A stretch of DNA of 8,031 bases from Candidatus Omnitrophota bacterium. GTDB lineage: Bacteria; Omnitrophota; Gorgyraeia; Gygaellales; Profunditerraquicolaceae. Below, in pieces: positions 1-6,283 of the stretch. Made by a program: the position numbers and the translations under genes. Location of the stretch: positions 1 to 8,031 of the forward strand of contig JAQTMD010000069.1 in assembly GCA_028714595.1 (NCBI GenBank). Reading direction: 5' to 3'. The first letter of the stretch is position 1, and every line of letters begins with the position of its first letter. The notes below the pieces were generated by a model. The model was not told the origin of the DNA, did no database searches, and saw nothing but the letters and a program-made list of their open reading frames with translations.

Positions 1-1
1 C

Positions 2-439
2 CTCGTAAAACGCTGGAGACCGAGGATGGTGGGCATTGAAAAGGTGGCATACCAGCGCGCTCTCGTTCATTTCTTAATGAAAGAGATGCCCAAGCGCAAC
101 ATGTTCTTTCCGGTCTTCGAGCTCGCAGCCGAGAAGCAGAAGGAACTGCGCATCAAGGCCCTGCAGCCGCGGTTCAAGGCGCACACGGTCTGGCTCCCCG
201 AACACGCGCCGTGGCTGACCGAGATGGAGTCGGAGCTGCTCATGTTCCCGAAGGGCCTGCATGATGACCTGATAGACGCGATGGCCTACATCCCGGCGTT
301 CGCGTTCGCGAAGAACCCCAGGGAGGTGGCCGTCGACTCGCTCAACCGAATCGGCATCCCGGTCGGCAATGCGGGCCTCGAGTTCGCCAACGCGGGAATG
401 AAGTACGACCCGATGGGGGTGCTACATGGTCCTCGTTAA
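2..439 (+). CDS. Terminase large subunit, C-terminal part (5' truncated by window edge)
   Basis: This is the C-terminal end of the large terminase, the motor that translocates DNA into the procapsid and cuts it with an RNase H-fold nuclease. The frame is open from base 2 with no stop, so the ATG at 26 is almost certainly internal and the ATPase domain lies to the left of the window. The nuclease signature is visible: a beta-strand ending VGIEKVAYQ (the acidic Glu of the second catalytic position) and, near the end, FPKGLHDDLIDAMAY, the late Asp motif typical of terminases. After it comes a tail of about 45 residues. The last 14 bases overlap the next gene. What is seen is the motif pair and the position just before portal and capsid genes; the assignment follows from the family. 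No close relative is claimed. Confidence 0.9.
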   Translation, partial: LVKRWRPRMVGIEKVAYQRALVHFLMKEMPKRNMFFPVFELAAEKQKELRIKALQPRFKAHTVWLPEHAPWLTEMESELLMFPKGLHDDLIDAMAYIPAFAFAKNPREVAVDSLNRIGIPVGNAGLEFANAGMKYDPMGVLHGPR

Positions 440-794
440 GAAGGACGCGGAAGGCAGGATCATCGCCTTCGCCGAGATACGCATGGTCGATGCGGCCGGG
501 GCAGACGACAAGAGAGGCGAATACGTCTGGGTCAACAACGTCTGGGTGCACGAGGACTACCGGCAGCGCGGTACGTTCAACAGGATCCTGAAGGGGTTCA
601 TAAACAAGGGGGCGCAGGACTACCCCTGGGCGAAGTATATCTATTGGCAAAGGGACGCGCATAACAACATCTGTCTGTATGACAGGGAGAAAATCTTAAG
701 GAGGACCCATGAACAAGGACGAGAAGGAAGAACAAGCGATAACGCCAACACCCACACCGTCCCCGGCGCCTGTGCCGTCGGCTGTTCCGTCTGA
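426..794 (+). CDS. GNAT-like acetyltransferase-fold small protein
   Basis: This 122-residue protein has an N-terminal half that reads like a GNAT fold. A strand with IIAFAEIRMV is followed by YVWVNNVWVHEDYRQRGTFNRILKGFI (residues 36-59 or so), matching the strand 4/helix 3 region where GNAT enzymes hold acetyl-CoA. A strand KYIYWQRD and a terminal LYDREKI then resemble the usual C-terminal Tyr segment. The acetyl-CoA loop (Q/R-x-x-G-x-G/A) is degenerate here, R-x-x-G-x-F, so activity is doubtful. The start overlaps the terminase by 14 bases, with only a G-rich stretch as ribosome site. Residues after about 94 are encoded by bases that also code for the next protein in another frame, and they do not look like domain sequence; see the finding on the AAAA run. 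The substrate is unknown. It could be a small virion-associated protein rather than an enzyme. Confidence 0.6.
   Translation: MVLVKKDAEGRIIAFAEIRMVDAAGADDKRGEYVWVNNVWVHEDYRQRGTFNRILKGFINKGAQDYPWAKYIYWQRDAHNNICLYDREKILRRTHEQGREGRTSDNANTHTVPGACAVGCSV
698..704 (+). promoter_or_regulatory. Strong Shine-Dalgarno AAGGAGG for the 709 gene
   Basis: AAGGAGG lies four bases before the ATG at 709. It supports a real start for the small Pro-rich protein inside the reading frame of the GNAT-like gene. This makes the long out-of-frame tail of that upstream frame suspect. Confidence 0.75.
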
Positions 795-954
795 AACGGC
801 GCCGCTGACCGCGGAGAAGAAGCGCAAGAAGGTGGCATCCATGCGCTACGGGCTCCAGAGCACCATGAAGTCGGGCGCGGGCGGAGTGATGGGCACAGGT
901 CCCGACCTGCTGACGCAGGCCGCAACCGGAAGCAAGACCACACTGGGTGGCTGA
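709..954 (+). CDS. Small Pro-rich/basic phage protein between terminase and portal
   Basis: This is an 81-residue protein. Residues 1-12 are charged (NKDEKEEQ) and residues 12-30 are a Pro/Thr/Ser/Ala-rich linker (TPTPTPSPAPVPS). A basic stretch KKRKKV follows, and then a compact C-terminus containing GLQSTMKSGAGGVMG and ending ATGSKTTLGG. The C-terminal pattern (G-L-x-S-T..., ending in a K-T-x-L-G motif) is one I recognise from short proteins beside the portal in podovirus-type genomes. Its role is not established, so I give no function. A strong AAGGAGG precedes the ATG, and the stop TGA lies one base before the ATG at 956 of the portal, suggesting coupled translation. The Pro-rich N-terminus is probably disordered. 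Confidence 0.7.
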   Translation: MNKDEKEEQAITPTPTPSPAPVPSAVPSETAPLTAEKKRKKVASMRYGLQSTMKSGAGGVMGTGPDLLTQAATGSKTTLGG

Positions 955-955
955 C

Positions 956-2701
956 ATGCCGACAAGCGATGCGCAAATGAACAAGAAGCAGGACACGGCC
1001 GTCAAGCGCGAGCCGTTCGAGAAGCGGTTCAGCTACATGCAGACCGAACTCTCGAAATGGGTCCCGGCCCTGACGGAGCTCTCGCTCTACCTCAACCCGA
1101 CCAGGGGACGCTTCAACAGCGGCATCCCGAACTCGGGCGCCAAGATAGACCACACGACCGTGATAGACAGCCACGCGCGCCGCAGGATCCGCGACCTGGC
1201 CAGCGGCATGATATCCGGCAGCACATCGCCGTCCCGGCCGTGGTTCAAGCTCGGCCTACCGGACAAGGACCTGGAGCAGTACAAGCCGGTCCGCGAATAC
1301 CTCGACGAGTGCGCCCGGCGCATGCATGCGACCCTGGCAGACAGCAACGCCTACGAGTCCCTGCACGTAGCCTACGAGGAGATAGCCACCTTCGGCACGT
1401 CCGCCATGCTCATCCTCGAGGACTACCGGGACACGGTGCGCTTCCGCAATTTTACGGCAGGAGAGTATTTCCTGTCCATTGGACCGGACGGCAGGGTAAA
1501 CGGCATAGGCAGGCAGTTTTGGGCGCAGGTAGGGGCACTGGTGCGCGAATTTGGCATAGAAAACGTGTCCCCCTCCGTTAAATCCTCATACGAGACACAC
1601 AGCACCGAGGGGTGGATAAAGGTCAACCACCTGATAGAGTTTAACGACAGCCGCATCCCCGGATACGTGGACTTCAGGAACATGCCGTACCGCTCCATCT
1701 ATTGGGAGCATGGCTCCTCAACGGACACCTTCCTGCGCCGCAGCGGGTTCGAGGAGTTCCCGTGTGTAGCACCCAGGTGGTCTACGACAAGTGCGACGGA
1801 TATATACGGCTACGCCCCGGGCTGGGACGTCCTCGGTGACGACAAGATGCTCCAGACCATGCAGATCCAGAAACTGATGGCGCTCGACAAGGCGATCAAT
1901 CCGCCCATGCAGGCGGACGCGTCCGTCCAGGGCTCGGTCAACACCCTGCCCGGAGGCGTGACGAGGTTCTCCGCGCTCCTGCCAAATGCGGGGCTCAAGC
2001 CGGCATACCAGATAGCTCCCGACATAAACGCCATGCGCGAAGACATCCTCGAGGTCAAGAAGGCGCTGGACGACTCGTTCTTCAACGACCTGTTCAGGAT
2101 GATGATCGAAATGGAGCGCAGCAACGTGACCGCGACCGAGATAGCGGAAAAGCAGTCCGAGAAGCTGAACATGCTCTCGCCGGTCATAGCCAAGCTCAAC
2201 AACGAGCAGAACAACCCGATGATAGACCGCGTGTTCAACATCATGAACCGCAACGGGCAGCTCCCGGAGCTCTCGGAGGAACTCGAGGAGCTTATCGGCG
2301 GTATGCCCATGAAGGTCACCTACGTCTCCATCTTCGCCCAGGCGCAGAAGATGATAGGCATAACCGCCATAGAGCAGAACCTCGGCTTCGGGCTCAACAT
2401 AGCCGGCAAGACTGGGGACGCTTCGGTCCTCGACAACTACGACCTGGACGAGACGGTCAGGATATACGCCGACAGCATAGGCGTCCCGGCCAAGACCATG
2501 AACGACGTGATCATAGTCACCCAGAAGCGCAAGGAGCGCGCGGAGGCCGCGGCGAAGCAGGCGCAGGCCGACGCCATGTCCCAGATGATCGAAGGCGCGG
2601 CCAAGGGCGCGAAGGCGGCCAGTGACTTGGGCAAGACGCCCGTGGGCGCGAACAGCGCCCTTGACGCAACGATGGCCGGCATAACAGGAGCGCAACCCTG
2701 A
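956..2701 (+). CDS. Portal (head-to-tail connector) protein
   Basis: This is the portal, the dodecameric ring at the capsid vertex through which DNA enters and leaves and on which the tail assembles. The roughly 580-residue length and motifs fit the T7-like head-to-tail connecting protein family. Visible motifs include LYLNPTRGRF near the start; HARRRIRDLASGMISG and SPSRPWFKL in the next 60 residues; YESLHVAYEEIATFG; an RFRNFTAGEY strand; the RSGFEEFPCVAPRW segment; MQIQKLMALDKAINPP; and VTATEIAEKQSEKLNMLSPV in the late helical stem. The C-terminus is Ala/Lys-rich and probably helical. Two starts are possible: GTG at 947 (584 aa) and ATG at 956 (581 aa). I prefer ATG 956 because GGGTGG sits five bases before it and it directly follows the previous stop (TGA-C-ATG). 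The final TGA overlaps the next ATG (TGATG). Confidence 0.93.
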   Translation: MPTSDAQMNKKQDTAVKREPFEKRFSYMQTELSKWVPALTELSLYLNPTRGRFNSGIPNSGAKIDHTTVIDSHARRRIRDLASGMISGSTSPSRPWFKLGLPDKDLEQYKPVREYLDECARRMHATLADSNAYESLHVAYEEIATFGTSAMLILEDYRDTVRFRNFTAGEYFLSIGPDGRVNGIGRQFWAQVGALVREFGIENVSPSVKSSYETHSTEGWIKVNHLIEFNDSRIPGYVDFRNMPYRSIYWEHGSSTDTFLRRSGFEEFPCVAPRWSTTSATDIYGYAPGWDVLGDDKMLQTMQIQKLMALDKAINPPMQADASVQGSVNTLPGGVTRFSALLPNAGLKPAYQIAPDINAMREDILEVKKALDDSFFNDLFRMMIEMERSNVTATEIAEKQSEKLNMLSPVIAKLNNEQNNPMIDRVFNIMNRNGQLPELSEELEELIGGMPMKVTYVSIFAQAQKMIGITAIEQNLGFGLNIAGKTGDASVLDNYDLDETVRIYADSIGVPAKTMNDVIIVTQKRKERAEAAAKQAQADAMSQMIEGAAKGAKAASDLGKTPVGANSALDATMAGITGAQP

Positions 2702-3060
2702 TGGGCAACAAGCCGATATTCATGACCTCGGACGTCGAAAAGGCGGCCAAGATCAAGAAGGACGAAGAATACCAGAAGGCGCGGGACCTCTCGGACATGC
2801 AGAAGCTGCTCAAGCTCCCGGAGTTCCGCAGGTTCCTCTGGAAGGTATGGGAGAAGACGGGGCTGACCCGGAACCCATTCTCGACTAACGCCTTGGAAAT
2901 GGGAAGGGCCTGCGGCATCCAGGCGGTCGGCCAGGAGATACTCGCCGACGTCAACGACGCAGACGTATACGCATTCGCGCAGATACAGCGCGACCACATC
3001 TCCGAGCGAAAATCAAAAGAAGCCGCGGAGAAAAAAGAGGAGGAGAAGCAAAATGCCTGA
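2701..3060 (+). CDS. Bbp19-like phage structural-module protein
   Basis: This 119-residue protein matches the Bbp19-type domain named after Bordetella phage BPP-1. The core runs from about residue 29 to 98: DLSDMQKLLKLPEFRRFLWKV (the characteristic D-L-x-x-x-x-x-x-P-x-x-R-R-F-x-W helix), then the GLTRNPFSTNALEM turn, MGRACGIQAVGQEIL, and a final helix with DADVYAFAQIQRDH. The C-terminus (about 20 residues) is Glu/Lys-rich, highly charged and probably helical. The exact role in BPP-1-like virions is not firmly known to me; it always sits between portal and scaffold. Its ATG overlaps the portal stop by one base, and AGGAG lies ten bases upstream. It ends in an 8-base overlap with the scaffold gene. 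Confidence 0.83.
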   Translation: MGNKPIFMTSDVEKAAKIKKDEEYQKARDLSDMQKLLKLPEFRRFLWKVWEKTGLTRNPFSTNALEMGRACGIQAVGQEILADVNDADVYAFAQIQRDHISERKSKEAAEKKEEEKQNA

Positions 3061-3787
3061 AACACCCGGAGCAGTGACACCCCCGGCAGACGGATCGCCC
3101 GAGGCGGCAGCGGCCGCGAAGGCAGCAGAAACAGCGGCTGCAGCGGCAAAGGATCCTAACGCGGACCCCAGCAATATCCTGGACGACGCGGCAGAGGAAG
3201 CCAAGGCGGCAGAGGAAGCCGAGAACAAGCGGTTGCTCGACACGCCTGACGATAAACTCGAGGAGGCCGACAAGACCAAAAAGGCGGCCCTTATCGAGAA
3301 GAACAAGGCAGCGGAAGCGGCAAAGGGCGCACCCGAGAAGTATGAGGACTTCAAGGTACCGGAGGGCTTCACCCTCGACAAAGCACTCGTCGAGAAAGCC
3401 GCCCCGATATTCAAGGAACTCGGCCTCTCGCAGGAAAAGGCGCAGAAGCTTGTCGATCTTTACTCCGAAATGCGCGGGGCCCAGGAGACGGCGCAGGCGG
3501 AGGCCTTCAAGGGGTTTGTCGAAGGCCTTAAGCAGGAAACTATCAAGACACTCGGCGCGAACTACAAGGAAGAGCTTGCGTTCGCCGCAAAGAGCCGTGA
3601 TAGGTTCTTCTCGCCCGCGACCATCGAGAAGCTCAACGCAAGCGGGTTATCGAACGACAAGGACCTGATAGCTGACGTCATAAAGCTGGGCAGGTCGATA
3701 AGCGAGGACCATGTGCCCGGAGGTCCCGCATCATCTGACGGGCAGAAGACGCCGGGAGAGGTGTTATACCCGACGAGCAAGCAGTGA
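3053..3787 (+). CDS. Capsid scaffolding protein
   Basis: This is a likely scaffold, which templates coat assembly inside the procapsid and leaves before DNA fills it. It is 244 residues, acidic and Ala/Glu/Lys-rich. Residues 1-90 are low-complexity (Ala-rich runs, EEAKAAEEAE), predicted disordered or coiled coil. The recognisable domain begins at PEKYEDFKVPEGFTLDKALV (about 93-112), with the adjoining FKELGLSQEKAQKLVDLYSEM helix that recurs in podovirus scaffolds. Next come a helix around ETIKTLGANYKEEL, FFSPATIEKLNASGLSNDKDLIADVIKLG, and a tail GEVLYPTSKQ. Position directly before the major capsid gene agrees. AGGAGGAG precedes the ATG. No protease Ser motif was seen, so a self-cleaving protease-scaffold is not supported. 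Confidence 0.85.
   Translation: MPETPGAVTPPADGSPEAAAAAKAAETAAAAAKDPNADPSNILDDAAEEAKAAEEAENKRLLDTPDDKLEEADKTKKAALIEKNKAAEAAKGAPEKYEDFKVPEGFTLDKALVEKAAPIFKELGLSQEKAQKLVDLYSEMRGAQETAQAEAFKGFVEGLKQETIKTLGANYKEELAFAAKSRDRFFSPATIEKLNASGLSNDKDLIADVIKLGRSISEDHVPGGPASSDGQKTPGEVLYPTSKQ
3188..3220 (+). repeat. Two-copy direct repeat, 15 bp at 18-bp spacing, inside scaffold gene
   Basis: GCGGCAGAGGAAGCC occurs at 3188-3202 and again at 3206-3220. In frame it encodes an Ala-Ala-Glu-Glu-Ala repeat in the low-complexity N-terminal third of the scaffold. It is probably slippage-prone coding sequence without a regulatory role. Confidence 0.7.
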
Positions 3788-3816
3788 ACGTAACCTAAAC
3801 AAGGGAGGATTAAAAC

Positions 3817-4830
3817 ATGGCAGTTCTCGGAGCAACAAGCCTAACGCTACTCGACGTAGCCAGGCGAATCGACCCCAACGGCAAGGCCGCGGCGATCGCC
3901 GAAGTAATGAACCACTACAACGAGATATACGATGATATCCCGTTCGTAGAAGGCAACCTGCCGACAGGGCACAAGTCCACCCTGCGCGCTTCGTTGCCCA
4001 CGCCGACCTGGCGCTTGCTCAACCAGGGCGTCGTGCGTGTTAAGACCACAACGAACCAGATCGAAACGACCTGCGGTATGATGGAGAACTACTCCTATAT
4101 CGACAAGGATCTGGCCATGCTGAACGGCAACACCCAGGCGTTCAGGATGCAGGAAGACAAGGGCATCATCGAGGGCATGTCCCAGTCCCTCGCGTCGTCG
4201 CTCATATACGGCGACACGGACGTGAACCCGGAGCGCTTCGTCGGGCTCGCCCCGAGGTACTACACCCTCGCGGGCTCCGCGACGTCGGGCCAGATCATAA
4301 ACGGCGGGGGCGCGGCAAACCTCACGTCGATATGGCTGGTCGGATGGGACACCGACAAGGTGTTCGGTATCTACCCGAAGGGCAGCCAGGCGGGCCTGCA
4401 GCAGCAGGACCTGGGCGAGCAGATGGTCTACGACTCGACCGGCAACCCGTACCAGGCGCTCGTGGCGCACTACCAGCACAAAGTCGGGCTCGTCGTGGCC
4501 GACTGGCGCTATGTCGTGCGTATCTGCAACATCGACACGACCGCGCTCCTGACCGCGGGCGACGTGGCGGACACCTCGGCCAACATCATCAAGATGATGA
4601 GCATGGCCCTGGACATGACGCCTCCGTCCGGCGCGGCGAGGTTCGCGTTCTACTGCAATAACACCGTCAAGATGATGCTGCGCGTCAAGATGATGAGCCG
4701 CTCGAACACGTGGATCACGCTTGACAACCTGCAGGGCGCAGGCGGCATCACCAGGCCGACCCTCTCGTTCATGGGCGTACCGATACGCCGCATAGACGAG
4801 ATCACCAACGCGGAGACGGCGATCGCTTAA
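3817..4830 (+). CDS. Major capsid protein, gp13-like/BPP-1-type (HK97 fold expected)
   Basis: This 337-residue protein forms the icosahedral shell. I recognise the gp13-like/BPP-1-type coat family from several conserved stretches: TLLDVARRIDPNGKAAAI at the N-terminus, then DDIPFVEGNLPTGHKSTLRASLPTPTWRLLNQGV (about 40-73), TTCGMMENYSYIDKDLAMLNGNTQAFR, FVGLAPRYYTL, SIWLVGWDTDKVFGIYPKGSQAGLQQQDLGEQ, VADWRYVVRICNID, and FMGVPIRRIDEI at the end. The HK97 fold is expected for such coats but cannot be shown here. A clear AGGGAGGA ribosome site lies in the 29-base gap after the scaffold. This is the most secure assignment together with the portal. It should be abundant in the cell, and its spacer carries the best-formed ribosome site of the early block. 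Confidence 0.93.
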   Translation: MAVLGATSLTLLDVARRIDPNGKAAAIAEVMNHYNEIYDDIPFVEGNLPTGHKSTLRASLPTPTWRLLNQGVVRVKTTTNQIETTCGMMENYSYIDKDLAMLNGNTQAFRMQEDKGIIEGMSQSLASSLIYGDTDVNPERFVGLAPRYYTLAGSATSGQIINGGGAANLTSIWLVGWDTDKVFGIYPKGSQAGLQQQDLGEQMVYDSTGNPYQALVAHYQHKVGLVVADWRYVVRICNIDTTALLTAGDVADTSANIIKMMSMALDMTPPSGAARFAFYCNNTVKMMLRVKMMSRSNTWITLDNLQGAGGITRPTLSFMGVPIRRIDEITNAETAIA

Positions 4831-4864
4831 CGCAGCACCCGATAACTAAAGGAGAAACGATAAC

Positions 4865-5290
4865 ATGATAACGGATGCGTTTTTATTGTTCGATGACAAC
4901 CACCTGATCCTCGATACCGGCGCGTCAAGCTCTCACATCGACACGCTGGCCGCCGGCAACGCCTTGACGCCCGGCGCGAGGGCAGTCGCCAAGATATCCA
5001 CGGCGTACGTGGATGCGGGCGGCGGTACGATAATCACCACGCTCCAGACCTGCGCGGAGGACACCTTCGCAGCGCCCACAACGCTGTTGACGGGTCCGAC
5101 GATAACGATCCCGGCCGGAGCTGCGGATCCTGCAGGCGCGGTAGGCGTGACTCTCCTGGACGCGGTAATACCGGCAGGCGTACTTCGGTACGTCCGGTTC
5201 TACCATACGTTCAGCGCGGCGATGGACTCCGGCGGCATCGACTCCAGGATAGTCCTGAACTCCGACCATCCGCTGGATAAGGGCCTCTAA
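4865..5290 (+). CDS. Bbp16-family capsid cement/decoration protein
   Basis: This 141-residue protein is the likely cement protein that reinforces the mature shell at coat-subunit junctions, as the Bbp16 family does in Bordetella phage BPP-1. The family pattern is visible: a short start MITDAFLLFDDNHLI, a threonine- and alanine-rich beta-strand core with GARAVAKISTAYVDAGGGTIITTLQT, the TFAAPTTLLTG segment, a Pro/Ala turn (PAGAADPAGAVGV), then PAGVLRYVRFYHTFS and a final GGIDSRIVLNSD. Beta-rich content and lack of charge clusters fit a decoration protein. AAAGGAG lies ten bases before the ATG. The gene immediately follows the coat gene, which is the expected place. Confidence 0.85.
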   Translation: MITDAFLLFDDNHLILDTGASSSHIDTLAAGNALTPGARAVAKISTAYVDAGGGTIITTLQTCAEDTFAAPTTLLTGPTITIPAGAADPAGAVGVTLLDAVIPAGVLRYVRFYHTFSAAMDSGGIDSRIVLNSDHPLDKGL

Positions 5291-5292
5291 AA

Positions 5293-5650
5293 ATAACATG
5301 GGAAAGGGACAGGGGAACTTAACAGAACGTCCAAAATGCACAATCGAAGGATGCAGTAATTTAGCATCTTCGCGAGGATATGGAAAATTTAGAAAACTTT
5401 GCTCTTCTCATCATTCAAAAAAGTACGGGATTTCAATAAATCCCTGGAGAAGGAGAAGGTTAAATAAATTATTTCCCAATAAAAAATGTGCTTTATGTAA
5501 TTGGGAAGGTCCTTGCGATAGGCACAGGATAAAGTATGGTAATCGAGGCGGAGAATATAAAATTGGTAATGTTATTATTCTTTGCCCGAATTGCCATCGC
5601 CTCGTGCATTTAGGTCAATTAAATGTTAAGTAGCCCCTGCCCCGGAATCC
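5293..5650 (+). mobile_element. Putative HNH-carrying insertion between stop codon and ribosome site
   Basis: This AT-rich island lies between two CTAAAA copies (5287-5292 and 5650-5655) and contains only the HNH gene plus short flanks. The left copy includes the TAA stop of the cement gene. The right copy leads into the AAAAGGAGA ribosome site of the next gene. Collapsing the copies gives a normal junction, stop TAA followed by AAAAGGAGA-TGAG-ATG. The six-base repeat is short enough to be chance and the 17 GC-rich bases at 5634-5650 are unexplained, so the exact edges are a guess. Confidence 0.35.
5298..5633 (+). CDS. HNH endonuclease with N-terminal zinc finger (free-standing homing-type)
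   Basis: This 111-residue protein probably nicks or cuts DNA. Residues 14-38 form a zinc-finger-like cluster (C14-x4-C19 ... C35-x2-H38). Residues 50-57 are basic (WRRRRLNK). The HNH core follows: C64-x2-C67 holds structural zinc, D74-R75-H76 supplies the first catalytic His, N91 the central Asn, and C96-x2-C99-H100 with H104 completes the fold. By hand count the gene is about 37% GC, against roughly 60-70% in sampled lines of its neighbours, and it uses AAA, TTT and ATT codons freely, which are signs of recent acquisition. No good ribosome site precedes its ATG (AAGGG is 14 bases away). It sits alone between a virion gene and a secreted protein. A late packaging HNH role is less likely because those lie next to the terminase. 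It is probably a small homing gene. Confidence 0.85.
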   Translation: MGKGQGNLTERPKCTIEGCSNLASSRGYGKFRKLCSSHHSKKYGISINPWRRRRLNKLFPNKKCALCNWEGPCDRHRIKYGNRGGEYKIGNVIILCPNCHRLVHLGQLNVK

Positions 5651-5655
5651 TAAAA

Positions 5656-5660
5656 GGAGA
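5656..5660 (+). promoter_or_regulatory. Shine-Dalgarno deciding the start of the secreted protein
   Basis: GGAGA, within TAAAAGGAGA (5651-5660), ends four bases before the ATG at 5665. The earlier in-frame ATG at 5623 lies inside the HNH gene, has no such site, and would add 14 residues before a clean signal peptide. The start at 5665 is therefore preferred. Confidence 0.8.
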
Positions 5661-5664
5661 TGAG

Positions 5665-6243
5665 ATGAAATACAGGAACGTGATCACAGCAGTACTCATC
5701 GTGGCCCTGATATTCGCTTTCGCTACGGCGAACGCGACCGTCTACAACTGGGGGGAGGGGGACCTTTTCCGCGCGCTGAAGGCGGTATTCGGGACCACCT
5801 CCGACGGGCATAACCACGATGGGACGAACTCGCGGTTGCTCGGCACGACTGCCTCTAACCCGACCTTCGCCACGAATGTCGTGGCAACGGGGCACAAGGC
5901 AGGCGTTACAACGAGCGTGTCAACGGCGTCAGGCATAGACAGCGCCGCGCTCGCCTACGGAGTAATCCAGTTCTCCGCGGGCACGACCAAGACGATCGAC
6001 ATTGACCCCGGCGTGCCCGGCCAGATGATTACGCTTAAGGCCGCCGATGCCGGCCTCAACGTGACCATCAACCCGAGCCTGTTCGCCATCCCGAATACTG
6101 CGCACACCGGATGGGCGACGATCCAGATAGCGTCACCCGGAACAGGGTATCTGGGCATGGACAAGTACATCACCCTCCTCTGGCTTGACGACACGACAGG
6201 GTGGGTAATCGCATACAACAACGGATGCACGGTGACATACTAA
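5665..6243 (+). CDS. Exported protein with DGHNHDG motif, function unknown
   Basis: This 192-residue protein opens with a textbook Sec signal peptide: a basic start (MKYRN), a hydrophobic core up to about residue 19, then a small-residue ending ATANA followed by TVYNW, giving likely signal peptidase I cleavage after Ala24. The mature part begins WGEGDLFRALKAVFG and has DGHNHDGTNSR at residues 47-57. H-x-H-D-G-x-x-S/R motifs of this type recur in phage tail-fibre and baseplate proteins, where they may bind metal. The rest is rich in Thr, Gly and Ala with beta-strand patterns (VIQFSAGTTKTIDI, LNVTINPSLF, WATIQI, KYITLLWLDD) and ends with a single Cys in NNGCTVTY. No cysteine follows the signal peptide, so it is not a lipoprotein. 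An exported copy of a virion-like fold is unusual. I do not recognise a family. Confidence 0.8.
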   Translation: MKYRNVITAVLIVALIFAFATANATVYNWGEGDLFRALKAVFGTTSDGHNHDGTNSRLLGTTASNPTFATNVVATGHKAGVTTSVSTASGIDSAALAYGVIQFSAGTTKTIDIDPGVPGQMITLKAADAGLNVTINPSLFAIPNTAHTGWATIQIASPGTGYLGMDKYITLLWLDDTTGWVIAYNNGCTVTY

Positions 6244-6252
6244 AAGGAGAAC

Positions 6253-6276
6253 GGGGGGGCCTTCACCGGCTCCCCC
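6253..6276 (+). promoter_or_regulatory. 9-bp GC hairpin between ribosome site and start codon of the YkgJ-type gene
   Basis: GGGGGGGCC (6253-6261) pairs with GGCTCCCCC (6268-6276) in all nine positions, one being G-U, around a six-base loop (TTCACC). No T-tract follows, so it is not a classical terminator. It lies between AAGGAG (6244-6249) and the ATG at 6284. The 34-base linear spacer would drop to 10 bases when folded, a workable distance. Effects on ribosome loading are inferred, not shown. Confidence 0.7.
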
Positions 6277-6283
6277 AGCCCCT

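Noticed and set aside
1718..2695. Long minus-strand open frame (325 codons)
   Set aside because: It lies wholly inside the portal gene in a GC-rich region where antisense frames stay open by chance. Its product is Arg/Leu/Val/His-rich without recognisable motifs.
3847..4479. Minus-strand frame of 210 codons
   Set aside because: It is antisense to the clearly identified major capsid gene and has no ribosome site or domain.
5540..5633. Promoter within the AT-rich HNH gene driving the accessory genes
   Set aside because: Only loose TATAAA-like strings occur, without a suitably spaced -35 element; AT-richness alone explains them.
5623..5664. Earlier ATG at 5623 as start of the secreted protein
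   Set aside because: It would overlap the HNH gene, lacks a ribosome site and would place 14 extra residues before an otherwise perfect signal peptide.
6253..6283. Rho-independent terminator at the GC hairpin
   Set aside because: The stem is strong but no T-run follows; the next bases are AGCCCCT leading straight to a start codon, so a termination role is not supported.
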